Shown here: one piece after another, positions 1 to 12,153 of the stretch
Numbering within the stretch: the stretch's first letter is position 1
Layout of the letters: every line of letters begins with the position of its first letter
Assembly: GCF_028389875.1 (NCBI RefSeq)
Contig: NC_084666.1
Span: 29,916,308-29,980,307, forward strand
Direction of reading: 5' to 3'
From: Rhea pennata
Taxonomy: Eukaryota > Chordata > Aves > Rheiformes > Rheidae
Length of the DNA stretch: 64,000 nt
Program-made: the position numbers and the translations under genes
The notes under the pieces: generated by a model
What the model saw: only the letters and a program-made list of their open reading frames with translations
What the model was told of the DNA's origin: nothing
Databases searched by the model: none

Positions 1-1397
1 CAACAGGATACTAAAGACCATCTCAAAACTACCATTATGAGTCCACAGACTAACGCTGTCTCCTTTTATGACACTTGATCAAATTGTTAAATATTTAACA
101 GTATATTGACTAGAAGTATAGAATGGGTCAATTTAGTTTCTTCTCACTTGGCTAAGATGGCTTTTTTCTTATGTTGTGTGAATAGCAGGAGCAGTGGTGT
201 ATCACTAACAATAACAGCAGCTAAAAATTTCATCTGCATGGCAGCTCTGATAGTAGGTTTTCATATGTCTCTTAAAGACCAAGATTCATTCAGTTTTCCC
301 AAACAGAGGACAACAGATTTCAGGCTGGCCTAGAAATTGTTGTTTTCTAAATTTTCTTTTTTTTCAGCTAGATAAATATAAATTGGCTTCAAAGATAATT
401 AGATTATTATAAACCATCTTCCTGCAGTTTGCTGTGCCACAAGCATCTTACACCCAGGTTTTTAAGATTAGGCAACACTTAAACTTTGCTACTCCTAAAC
501 TGACTGCTTCTATAATGTCAAGTTCCATTTCACTACAAAAATGCCATTTCACCTGTTTGGTATCTGGAAGTAGGTGTAAACCTACTTTCCTATCTATATC
601 CTATTACAGCTGCTGTGCTCGGATATGTACTTTTTATTTTCTTTCTGTACCAATTTAGGTCCAAGTAATTGAGTTTACTAATGGATGACTCCAAGCTGTC
701 CTGCTTCTGTATCAATGAAGCAGTGACACCACAGTGTGGCCTCATACCTTAAGTCTCCCCCAAATTCTTTTTAAAAATTAGTCTTTTTGGACCACCTCTG
801 ATGTAGTTCATCACCTAGCATGTATCATTCCACCTTAAAGTCCCTTTTCCAATTAAGATGCACCCACAAACAAGTCATATATAGTATTATGCAGCTGTAT
901 ACAGCAACAACCTGTTTGACTCTAAGGTGCCAAAGGGCTCTGGCATATGTGGAGGTGTGAAGTTCCTAAACTGAGTTCTTACAGACTTCTCTTCCCTATT
1001 TCTTCTTTTACTTTGCCCTGGAGGTGGTAAGTAATAAAAAATGACTATAAATCTGTCGCTACTTAATCTATGAGAGGAACATTAGGAATTTGCCATCCTA
1101 CAAATCTAATTCCACCCTGAAACTTATGAATAACTTATGCTACATTCAGAAATGTTTTAATGGTTATAAAGATCTTCTAAATTTTAGACGATGAAAAGAA
1201 CTCCAGATTTACATGGAAAGAAAAGTGTAATAAAATCTCATCCCACACAGGACTGTGAAAGATTTGATATACTGTACAATGTACAACTGTACAGTACAGT
1301 TCAGAGGCAAACTGTCCATTGAACATCCGGAGACATCTTATGAGGCCTCACCAATTGTCTTCTTAATACTTAATCAATAGCAGTCTGAAATAAATAA
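1..1397. other. AT-rich non-coding stretch
   Basis: I see no gene, RNA gene or recognisable transposon here. Open frames reach at most about 80 codons and have random-looking composition. The only local pattern is a short run of GTAC-containing words near 1270-1300 (overlapping GTACAATGTAC and CTGTACAGTACAG), too small to name. Confidence 0.5.
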
Positions 1398-1436
1398 TTC
1401 CCACTGAAATCAGAGGACTTGGTGTGTCAGACTGGG
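1398..1436. repeat. Possible fragment of palindromic amniote DNA transposon (MITE-like)
   Basis: The stretch starts with a CCCACTGAAATCAG-like word and continues through GGACTTGG to a TCAGACTGGGG end. From memory, it resembles half of the short palindromic elements of sauropsid genomes, which carry a CCATTGACTTCAATGG core and a GGATCAGGCCC-like end. Only about 40 bases match and they are diverged. The pieces at 38803-38872 and 55656-55716 look like better copies of the same family. Confidence 0.35.
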
Positions 1437-1529
1437 GAAGTAATCCTAATACTGCAAAGGTATTAGTTTCACCAGTTATAAAAGTATTTGCTTTGAAACT
1501 TTCAAGCAGAAGTTGGTGTAAAGGCCCTG

Positions 1530-1800
1530 AGTGCACCCCTCTCCTGAGGGTTTGATGGCCATGGGGAGAGACCCCCAGACACACGGTGGGGTACCACCAG
1601 GGCCAGCCCACAGGAGGTGCTCCACCATTCGGCCGTGCCTCACCTACAGCACCCCCTGTGCTGCAGCTGTGCCCCTGCCTGTCTACGGCCCTTCTGATCT
1701 GGCCTCAGATTTGGTCCTCTGAGCCTGGCAGTGGGCTGGTTAGGTTCTGCCTTGCTGCCATGGGCAGCCCCCCCCCACCACCCACCCCTGAGATGCTCTG
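1530..1800. other. Unidentified GC-rich block, repeat-like
   Basis: About 270 bases are clearly GC-rich inside AT-rich DNA, with sharp edges on both sides. The content is pyrimidine/CTG-rich (GTGCTGCAGCTGTGCCCCTG, CTGAGCCTGGCAGTGGG), with a C-run near 1770 and few CpGs, so it does not look like a CpG island. Overlapping open frames of 60-70 codons exist but are proline/alanine-rich shadows of the composition. The texture is similar to 55130-55450, so an old interspersed repeat (for example an LTR remnant) is possible. I do not recognise the family. Confidence 0.4.
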
Positions 1801-4800
1801 ATCGTTAGCCTCTTCCCTCTAATTTTTCTGGTGCATTTACATTTGCTTGCACATTTATCTCAAAACTCAAGACTTAAAATTCTAAAAGAATATGACAGTC
1901 TCTAGGTTGCAGTTAGTCTTTTGAAATTCTTCAAGGAAAATTCCCTGACCTAGGGACTTGTTTGATTTTTAAGCCCTTTCCCCTATGAAATTCCATCTCA
2001 GTTGGTAGCAAATGTAAGGCTTGCTGCTATGCGCTTGTGCCCACAGGAGCACATTCTCTTCCAGGACGTGGAATGAAACCCAAGATCCCTAAGTGTTACT
2101 CTTCCTCTTCTGCCAACTGGAAAAAACCCTTATGCCTGAGGACTGCAAGCTCCTGAGACTTTCAAGGTAGGGAGCCCAGGGCTGTCCTGAGGCAGAGCAC
2201 TGTAAGTATGACACAGCTAACATTCAGGTAGGGGCACGAGAGCCCTGTTAAATTGGGAGAACTTCTTTCATGGACCACTGCCAAAGACATTTGCGGGGCC
2301 GCTGTCTCTTAGTGAGCTTTTGGCTCAGGGCTCGAACAATAGCAGCCCAGCTCAAATTTAATGGATTTGGAGTATTCAGCAAAGACTGTAGTACAGCCAA
2401 TTGGGACAGAAATCAGTGATACAATGGCCATACTAGACTTGTAGCAAGGGCTTGGAGGATAATCCTAAAGCGTATAAATTGGGGAATGCTTTATTTGCAG
2501 TCTTAACATTGCCATTTTAAATGCAGCTCTGTGTGTCATGTGTGCATGCCCATGTGCACGCATGCACATGTAATTATGCCACAGATGACATTTCTTCCAC
2601 TCAAATCAAAACAAAAAGCCTGTCTCTGAAAGTATGTCTTGCATGTGAAACCAACCAGGCAGAAAGTGGCTTAAACTACAGGATAAGAAGAGTAATTTTC
2701 TGTTGAATTACACTAGAACCCAGACTTTAATCAAAGCACATAGAACCTAGTGTCTGACTTCAGTTCAGACAGTCCAAACTTAAGGATTTGTTCTTCTGCT
2801 AGTACAACTAAGAGCAGAACATGGCCCACAGCCTGTTGAACAATAAAAATCAAAAAGATGACAAGGGAGAAAACAGAGTTTGGTTCACATCAGAGTACGA
2901 AAGTTGTCCTGAACTATTTGCCTTGCAGCTCTTCCTTCGTTTTTGTTGTTGCTGTCTCAGATTCACACTGTGCCACCTCTAATAACTCACCTTAAGTAAA
3001 CAAGCATCAAAGTAAAACATAAAAGATGTACACTAAGTGACGCCAGCAGCAACAAGTTCAAGTTCAAAACAGCTTTCTTCCAAAGTCTCTGTTTCAGTAC
3101 TATCCAACAGCCTCCTGTTGTTTAGAGATCCCAGAGGAAGCCTGTTTTACTGCTCACTTGCCATTTGCTCAGCATGCAAAAGCTGCTTCTGTGCTTTCCC
3201 CTAAGCTATTACGAGCATTTTACAGGGCAGGAATACCTGGTAGGGTAGGAATACACCGACACCACTGCGGGAAACAGAAGAGCAACCTGTCGATGCCCTT
3301 TGTGACGGGAGCCAAAGCATACTCAGCCCAGAAGCAGAACCAGCTGCATCAGTCAAGCACAGACTTTACATATGGACCTCTGTAACTCCTGTCAGTGCCC
3401 AGCCCTCCAGGTACTCCATGCTTAAATAGCTCTGCCGGCAGAAGTTTTGCTAATCACAAAAATACTAATTATAATATTATATGCAAAATAATTGAGCTTC
3501 CTGCGATATTTCCCCTGTTCTCCAGTTCTGCCCTGGAGCTTCGAAAGCCTCATTGTTACAACTCCCTATATCACAGCTCCCATGCCTGCCTGCTCAGTGT
3601 CCTGGCCTTTGATAAAATTCCCTTTTTCAAACAGAACTAGGTTCTCAAAACATTCACACACTTAAGTGCAGCCACAGAGCTGTTAGCTTTACTTCAACTC
3701 TCTTTATTTTTACACTTCTTTTAAAACGAGCTACTTTCTAATAACTACCTCAAACGCAAATCCTAGAGCTTTTACTTAGTTTTGCTTGAATAAAAGGACG
3801 CAGCTAGCTGACGGGAGAGTTTGCCCTGGCAGCTCTTAGGATTCTGACAACTGAGCTGTGTAGGTCTGCCTCTGTCCCAGCCAGACCACCAGCACTGGGA
3901 TGCTGGTCCTGGCTATGGGACACTTGGTCTGTTCAGCTCTCGCTGGCCAGGTTTCCTCCAGGCCACAGAGAGGAGAAAGGAAGAATTGGTGAAGGCGCAG
4001 CTCTCACTCCAGTGGGGATTCAAGACAGCTGAGGCATGCATCTGATCTGGAGAGCTGGAAGGACTAAGGTCATGGACTTTTAAAATATAATTCCCCTAAT
4101 ACTACCATGATAGCACACAATAACTACAGCACAGTAACAAGTAGTATATGTAATACATAAGCCTCTGTCACAGTATGTTTTACTGCATCTTTTTAAAGGT
4201 CATCTTCTGCTAATATTTATCTTCTGTTACTGAAAACAGTTAACTGAAAAGTCTGCATTACAAGCACAGTCAAACAGGACAATCTGAGGACATGTTGTGG
4301 GTACTGAGGCATGATAATCCTGAAAATAATACCCATTATAGAAATGCTTACTGTCATAATGCTTTTCAGTAGAGCTGAGCATGTAGAAGGAGATGCATAG
4401 GTACACAACCAAGTTTCCATCCTTTCATATGCCACCACACAGGGAACACAGCCACAGCTACTGCATCTCCCTACACGGGACAGTGCTAGTTGCCAGCTGA
4501 ATGGGAGGACAAGTGACTGGTGCAGTCTTCAAGACTGTAATGATTCACTGTGGTTGAACTTCCAACATAACAGTGGGGAGCATGTAATGCAACAGAAGCA
4601 GGCAGTGAAGCAACTTTAACAGCAACGCTAACAAAAGGGACAATTCATATTCTCCCAAAACACACACTTACACAAGACCTATACCACCAAGCTATCAGGC
4701 ATGTTGGATATGTTAATACTGTTTTCTCTAGGGTCCTCTTTTCTATAGTAACCTGTGGACATTACACATACATAGCAAATATAGCACTAATCAATCAGTA

Positions 4801-7184
4801 TCTTCTGATTCTCATTCTAGGCAGGATCCTGTTCGGTATTCTTTAATAGTAAGACTAATTTTTAAAATTATGCAATTCTCAAGAGACATCTTCTACATCT
4901 AGAAGTACCTTGCAAGAGAATTAGACTCCTTAAGTCTGCCTCAAGTACCTCTTGAATGGGCCCAGTGGGAAAAAAATATTTTGGCTTTATTTAGTTCACT
5001 CGTCAGTGGTATTGTTATCTTTGGGGGCACATCTGAGTATCTCAAATGTGACTTTTCTTTCGGCCTGGCTCTCACGGTGGGTTTAAATAAAAAGACTGAA
5101 ACTGCAGCTCAGCAGTCTAAAACTGGGGAACATGGGAGAAATAATCTGCATTCCCAGCCTCAGTAGTGCTCTTATCATTACATAAGGTGACAATAAATAA
5201 GCTGTTAATGGTAACACATTGCAAAGAACTTTACTCACCTTCCTCAAGGGGTAATAGCCTTTAAAAACTGATTCACAGTGACAAAAATTGAATTTCTCTT
5301 TCCCCCAGTATGTTCTGCCTTTCATAAAAAGCCTTTTTTATCACAAAATTCCTGTCTCCATTGTAGCCGCTTAGTTCACTCTTTCTGAGCATATGAGAAA
5401 ACTGGAAGTTGCATGTATCTTCCTAGCCCAGGAAAGATGTTTATGTATGTGTATGTAAGCCCTGGAGACTCAAGTCATGCCACTGGAGGCCAATTTTTCT
5501 TTTATTTTTTGAAGAGTGCAATTTAGAAAGGGTGTCATTGTGCAGACAACTTGCAAACACAATGTCAGCACATGCTTTCAAATCATGGTATTGGCTTCAT
5601 AACTGAATTTACGCCTAAAAAAAAAAAAAGTATTTTTTAATCTTACCTAAGTCTCTGCAATGATCTCGCACAAAGTGAAAGCCATATTCTGTCAGCAGCT
5701 ACTGTCCTGCTTTGGGGGAACTAATTATGGACTGGACAGATGTGCAGACACACATGTATGGATGTGTGTGAGCAGGTGGATGCTCAGAGAGCCATCCAGT
5801 CTGACAGGCACTCACAACCTGATCTATCACTCTCAGGGAGCTCACAAGAGCAATGCAGTGAGCTTGCAGTCTGTGCCATGAATTGATACTCATTTTGTCT
5901 ACCATTTTATTCTATGCAATATATCACAGTAAAAAAAGCATTCCAAAATAAGCCTCTAGCTGTCCAAAGTAACTTCTCTTGGAAGTTAGCAAGTGTAACC
6001 TTGCTCTTGCTCACGTCAAAAGTTAACGTGTCCTCAATACCTGCGATCAACCTTTGTGTGAAAACTCAAACTTCATACTGGCTCTGTGAAGTAAGCTACA
6101 TATGTAACTCATATATATTATGTAACTCAGTTGTTCATGTGAGCTTCTAATTAACCTCTGGCATGTGCTGATATTCATCTATTACTCTTATGTTTGTTTT
6201 GTGTACTGTAATAAAAGCACAGAGCCACTTAGCTGAAAATGCTATCTAATTGAAGAAATACATTTCCATGTTGTTTTGGATCTTTTCAGAGGCTAACATT
6301 TTTTGTATTTACACACTTTAGGAAGAAGCTTTAATGACGAGAAGAGGCTATTCAGATTTAAGCATGCCATCCTTTAAATGAAATATGATAGTATATTACC
6401 CATATCCTTGTCTAGCATGAATTATGTTTCATAATATAATACACCCTCAGGAATTCACTAGATCTGAAAAATTAAGAATACTTTCAAAAAGGCATGTGTA
6501 TGGTATCTCGGATACGTATACAGAACATACATACAAGCTTTTTAAAAATAACAGCATAAGCAAAATATATTAAAAGAACCCCACACAGTTTCTTTTACTG
6601 ATGATAAATGAGAATGTATTTTACCTTACTATGACCATATCCTACTTGTTTCCTTGAAAATACATACAGACAACTGCCAAAGATGGGAATTTTTATAGTC
6701 CAATTCAAGCTGCTGGTAAGAGGAAAAATAAGCCACAGATGGCTTGCTCAAAAAAAAAACAGCAAAGCAAACAAAAAACATGTGTACATATATACTCCAA
6801 CCAAAATTGCATCTAGCATAAATAAACAATAAAATAGGAGCATGCCATTTAGCACAGATTTCTAGTATTTCTAGATTATTTAAAAAAAATCTGATTACAA
6901 TACTACTTCTTTTGTATAACAGCAGATTTTTATAAAAAGTTGTAATTTCCTTATGAAGCCATAAGTGTCAGCCAGAAAAAAAGAGGGGATATATTTGGTT
7001 TATTCCATTTCCACAATCCCCATGTTCTTCAAATTTAAAAGCAGATTATTTAGTTCTCCTTTGAAGTATAGTTACAATAAAAATAAAATCTTGGGTGTCT
7101 CTACCTAAGACTAAATAATGCATTTCCAGTTTACTGTCTTTCCAGAGGCAGGGCTTTTGTTCTTTTCTCCTCTTGCAAATTTAA
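1801..7184. other. AT-rich non-coding stretch
   Basis: No gene is recognisable on either strand. Slightly GC-richer unique sequence lies near 2110-2340 and 3790-4070 without coding character. A stretch of alternating purine-pyrimidine (GTGTGTCATGTGTGCATGCC and following) occupies about 2530-2572. Runs of A occur near 5619 and 6750. Open frames stay below about 82 codons. Confidence 0.5.
2530..2572. repeat. Alternating purine-pyrimidine tract (GT/GCAT-rich)
   Basis: The sequence alternates almost strictly between purines and pyrimidines for about 43 bases, made of GTGTGT, GTGCATGC, GTGCACGCATGCACATG words. It is a low-complexity tract able in principle to adopt Z-form DNA. No gene or promoter is evident beside it. 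Confidence 0.6.
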
Positions 7185-7244
7185 TCCTTTCTTCCTTTCC
7201 TTTCCTTCCTTCCTTCCCTTCCTTTCCTTCCTTCCCTCCCTCCT
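7185..7244. repeat. Polypyrimidine (CCTT)n/(CCTTT)n microsatellite
   Basis: About 60 bases consist only of C and T on the plus strand, built from CCTTT, CCTTC and CCCTC units, with no purine. Long homopurine-homopyrimidine tracts of this kind can form triplex (H-) DNA and are length-variable. Confidence 0.9.
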
Positions 7245-10200
7245 AGATATAATGGTTTAAAAACAAACACTGCTGGCCTTAACAGAATCACAGATGAGGG
7301 CAGAAAGGTCCTCCAAAATCAAAACTTAGTTCACATCACCATTTGAGCTGACAGTAGATGAACACAAAGACAGTTTCTTTTATCCAGTACTTCAACTTTT
7401 TTGAATCTAAAGTGTTGTGAGCCAAGAGACATATAAAATATTTTGCAGTAAATTAAACAGGTTTTTCTTTAGAAGATACATACAATTTTGAGAGCTATGC
7501 TTGCTATATAATCCCTTATCAAATCACTACCACTATTGACCATGACTCGGGGCAGAGTTTGGACTGCTGCAGTGAAGGAGCAGCCCCTCTTCCATGGCTG
7601 GTGTAAGGCTCACATTCACTGTGACAGATTGGAAACCTCTCCTATCCTGAGCTGGAAGATGCGTTGTCCTTACTCAAGGACTCCCAAACACAATATTAAC
7701 TTGCAAACTACAGCCAAACTACAAGCGCATGCAGTACAAGAAGCCACCAAACAGTGGAAAGACATGTTTACATTAACCTACACAACAAGTCACACATACT
7801 CTTACTACATACACCAGCAAACAAAGAGAAAAGCAAGCTAAAGTGGTATCAGGCTTTGCTCACAAATAAACCAGTAACACTCAGCTGCTCTTTGTTTCCA
7901 AGAGTAACTAGAAAGTGATTTGGGCTCTGTCAAGTTTCTGGGAGGTGTACCAGGAGCAGAGTTCCATAGCCGTCAAAACCAGTTGTTCAGTGTCTTGTTC
8001 TGCCATTCTTCAAGCCAATTATAGAGCTCAGTTCTTGAAATACATGACAAATACGTGACATCCAGGAACTGTTAATGCTTTTTTTTTAAATCACCTCTGA
8101 CCTCTTCTATAATTTTATGTCTGTTATTTTCACAGTGATTAATCCTATGGAACAGCCCAAGGGAAAGCAGCCTGTGAGAACCAGGACCTACTTCATAGAT
8201 CTTTCTTTCATAGGTTCTTCACTTACACAAGAGACAAATGAATGTTCCCTCCAATTACAGGACTGATATCGCTGCAGAGAACAAAGTTTCCTGTCATTAT
8301 CCTAAAGTTTTGCAAAATTCTGTTATTAAGTTTATGAAATCCTTTTTTTCTCCACTCCTGATAATTGCTAAAGACTGTATTAATACAGACCAGGGCTGCA
8401 TTATATTCTGAGGGGTACTCATTATGAAAAGCAAGAAAAACAGAAAAGTAGTATCTTTGCAGAGGGATAAGTAGACTCTTTGGTTAGATACTACATCTTC
8501 CAATTTGAAGTTTCTGGTGCTTAATACAGCTAAAGTGCAGCACAAACAAAAAAAGCCAAATCAATTTTCTTCATAAAAGAAGAAAAATTGGTGTCTCTAT
8601 GTACGCCCTAGGAAAAAAAGAAGGCTACAACTTGGTGCACAGCAAAGGACAACCGTTCACTAAGTCTGGCATCCATTTATTTTAAGGTCTTAACAAATCT
8701 CACTTGGTCATTCCACGATAGTCCCGTCCAGTGTACAAACACTGGGTTTACGTTCTTGTTATGCCTTTGTTCGTAGCTTTATTTCAGACAATTTTAAAAT
8801 AGACTCTTGCAAGGTCTCCTCCACCATGGCTGATTACACAAGTAAATCTACTGACCCACTAGACCCAGGTTGGCTAGGTAGAGCTTTCTAGCTCTAAAAA
8901 TGTTTCCTCAGAAATGGCAACATTTACATGCATTTCATTTGTTATGATTTCCATTTTCATTTTACTAATACTGTGACTGCCAGTATTAATAACACCAAGC
9001 TCTTCTCCAAACCTCTTCTGTTTCCTGCGGGTTCTCCCATAAAACCACACAAGTAGTAACTCATCTTTTAAAAATATTTACTTCTTATGTTGGAAAAAAA
9101 TTATTTCTGTTTCCAGTTACAGGCACTTTATGAGTATTTTCACATAGTCCAGATATTCTGGGACACAATCCCAGACCTTTCTCTCATAGGTCATAAGAAC
9201 ACATCACATTTTACAATGTCTATGTACTTACAGTAACTTCAGCAACTTACTTCTAATCAAACTCTGATCCACTTCAGATGTTGCTAGCTTAAGCAAGCCA
9301 GATTCACCCAGATTACGGTAACAATTTGCTCTAGCAAGATAGTCCAGCGATTCCTGGGAAAAGATAGAAATTCATACAGTACAGCTTTGAAATAAGACCT
9401 AACATCTGAATTTAAAGATACAATCTGAGAAAGCCATAAGTCAACGAGGATCAAAAACTATAATACATTTAAATTTAAAGATGCTTAGGAACATCTAAGA
9501 TGTTAAACTGATACTTCAATTACTTTAAGTAAGCCTTATGTTTAGGAAAGTATTATGGCTCCCTAGAGAGCTAGGCTAAGCTAATGCTAGATGAACTGGA
9601 AACACGGAAAGAGTTGTTTCAAAGTATGATGGTTCATAATTTCCCTTCCTACATTATTTAGATGAGCAGTCATTTATCCACAAAGCAGAGGAAGAAAAAG
9701 GAACTTCAAAGATACAAAAAGATATGTACACTGGTTCAGCAGGAATTCAGAAGACATGATTCACACTTGGTTTTTAGTCGCTTGGCAGCACAAGCCTCTA
9801 GATAGACTCACTTTGAAAGTTATGAGCTGAGAGCAAGATGTGAAGCAAGTCATCAAGCCACCCACAGTGTCTCCTCTCAGTCCAACCTGCAAACTCTAGT
9901 AGCAGGAGAGCTGAAATAGTGGTACTGTGCTGGGAATTACCAATTCCAGAAATTAGCTTCCTGGTTATTCTTTCACTTGTTTCAGCCGGGAGTCCCTAAA
10001 AACTATAGCTTATTCCACTAGCATATGCTGACCCATTGTTTCTCAGAGAATGACATCCAGCAGAAACCCTTTGGCCCTTCACTGTTCTGTCTGTGTCTGA
10101 CACTACTAAAAGTATTTATTCCATACACTAACCATGCAGAGGTCAGCACCATTCAACATACATATCACATTTTACAACTTCCATGCAGAGAACAAACATT

Positions 10201-11220
10201 AGGGCTCAAAACCACAAGTCAATTGGATAACCTTCATGGACTGCTGAGGCAAATATAAAGAATCATTCCTTTTGGAAAAAAAGATTAAAGTGACTTTTCA
10301 AGAAAGAGCTGCTGTTCAAGCCCTAACTTACGCTTTTTCCATGCTACAAGCTCAGGAAAGCACATGATCTGGTAAATGTCTTAGGTGGTTAGTTCTTGGC
10401 TTGTGATGCATATGCATAGCTACCAACTGTCACCAGTAAGAGGCATACGTATGTTCAATCATCTTTCTCTTTTGTTTTACTGCCCATAAAATCTTTATAA
10501 TATTAACATGAAGTAATTCATTAATAATTTCGTTTATAATTTAACAGTTAATTCACTAGAAAAAAATCTGTATTTAAACGTCTATTAAACTTGTATTTTA
10601 AAACTGTCATCTGCTAATTCACTAACAGCTGCCTTAATACGAACTGTGGGAAGGTTGAAAATACTAAAACTAATTATCCTCCATAAAGTTATATTGATCA
10701 TATTTGTAACTAGAAACAAAAATAAAAGACATGATATTTTTGCCAGGTTAGAGCACTTGGATTATTTGCAAAATTTGTTTATAGTAATTCAGCACAAGTT
10801 GTCATAATAATATAAACATAGTGAACTTAATAATATGTAGCATTGCAAGTTTCGTGCGAGTGATTTATGTGGTAAATAAGAATTAGACTTAGTAAAGTTA
10901 AAAACAGCATAGCCAGTAAATGTATAGAAAATGTATAAAGCAGATAATAAGTTTTAAAGATACACGAACAGTTGGGAACTTTCACCCAGGTGATATTTCT
11001 GAGCACCATACCGTCTTAATTTTGTTGTGCACTTTCAGGAGGAATGAGGTTAAAACAACTTTGATTTTAGCAACACCAAATGTTAGGCAACAAAAAAAAT
11101 TAGATGTAGAATTAGGTAGGCCTACAAGCTCCTACAAAATCTTTTCTGAGATTTCAGCATCAATCTAGTAAAAATAGCACACTTTCTTAGCTTTGCTTGT
11201 TCCTCCCACTGGTCTCTACA
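7245..11220. other. AT-rich non-coding stretch
   Basis: No gene, RNA or recognisable mobile element is seen. A 101-codon frame at 7536-7841 (plus) has no domain, no flanking splice logic that I can defend and a random-looking composition. 10450-10960 is particularly AT-rich with many TAAT words. Confidence 0.5.
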
Positions 11221-12153
11221 TCATAGAATCATAGAATCAGTAAGGTTGGAAGGGACTTCTGGAGATCATCTCGTTCAACCCCCCTGCTCAGCAGGGTCAC
11301 CTAGACCATGGTAGACAGGGTTGCATCCAGGTGGGCCTTGAGTATCTCCAGAGAAGGAGACTCCACAACCTCTCTGGGCAACCTGGTCCAGTGCTCCGTC
11401 ACTCTCACAGGGAAGAAATTCCCCCTCACGGTCAGGCGGAACTGCCTGTGCTTCAATTTCTGCCCACTGCCTCTTGTCCTGTCACATCGGACAACTGAAA
11501 AGAGTTTGTCCCCGTCCCCTTCACACCCTCCCTTCAGGTACTTGTCCACATTGATAAGATCCCCCCTCAGTCTTCTCTCCCCCGGGCTGAAGAGGCCCAG
11601 CTCTCACAGCCGTTCCTCATAGGGCAGGTGCTCCAGCCCTCTGATCACCTTCGTAGCCCTGCGCTGGACTCTCTCCAGTAGCTCCATGTCTCTCTTGTAC
11701 TGGGGAGCCCAGACCTGGACACAGTACTTGAGATGAAGCCTCCCCAGGGCTGAGGAAAGGGGCAGGATCACCTCCCTCGACCTGCTGGCAACACTCTTCA
11801 CAATGCACCCCAGGAGACCATTGGCCTTCTTGGCCACAAGGGCACATTGCTGGCTCATAGTCAACTTGTCATCCACCAGCACTCCCAGGTCTTTCTCTGC
11901 AGAGCTGCTCTCCAGAAGGTCAGCCCCCAGCCTGTACTGGTGCATAGGGTTATTTCTCCTTAGATGCAGGACTCTGCACTTGCCCTTGTTGAACCTCACG
12001 AGGTTCCTCTCCACCCAGCTCTTCCGCCTGTCCAGGTCTCTCTGAATGGCAGCACAGCCCTCGGGTGTATCAGCCACTCCTCCCAGCTTGGTATCATCAG
12101 CAAACTTGCTGAGGAGGCACTCTGTCCCCTCATCCAGGTCATTGATGAAATGA
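11221..12153 (-). mobile_element. Young CR1 LINE, 5'-truncated (copy A)
   Basis: A non-LTR retrotransposon copy reading on the minus strand. Its 3' end is at the left: the 8-bp repeated tail (TCATAGAATCATAGAATC on plus, i.e. ATTCTATG repeats on minus) is diagnostic for CR1. The ORF2 fragment begins just before the reverse transcriptase catalytic FADD (codons at 12093-12104), runs through [20 protein letters not shown] and [20 protein letters not shown], and ends LSTMV-stop at 11301. One in-frame TGA at about 11604 breaks the frame after LPYEERL, where the equivalent codon in the copy at 50424 is CGA. The copy therefore lacks ORF1 and most of ORF2 and cannot move. The 5' breakpoint, near TTCATCAATGACC, lies within a few bases of that of copy B. 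Confidence 0.97.
11301..12140 (-). pseudogene. CR1 ORF2 C-terminal fragment (reverse transcriptase remnant)
   Basis: This is the coding remnant inside copy A. Visible in order are the FADDTKLGG palm motif, the [17 protein letters not shown] and [20 protein letters not shown] segment, the [20 protein letters not shown] segment, the [19 protein letters not shown] segment, then an in-frame stop. After it comes the C-terminal tail with KYLKGGCEGDGDKLFSVV, the HWTRLPREVVESPSLEI word and LSTMV. The endonuclease and most of the polymerase are missing by 5' truncation. Open frames on the opposite strand are antisense shadows. Confidence 0.93.

Noticed and set aside
1530..1800. Small CpG island or coding exon
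   Set aside because: GC-rich but CpG-poor, and the two open frames are short and Pro/Ala-rich. Recorded as an unidentified block instead.
7536..7841. 101-codon plus-strand frame
   Set aside because: No recognisable domain, no neighbouring exon signals, random-looking sequence.
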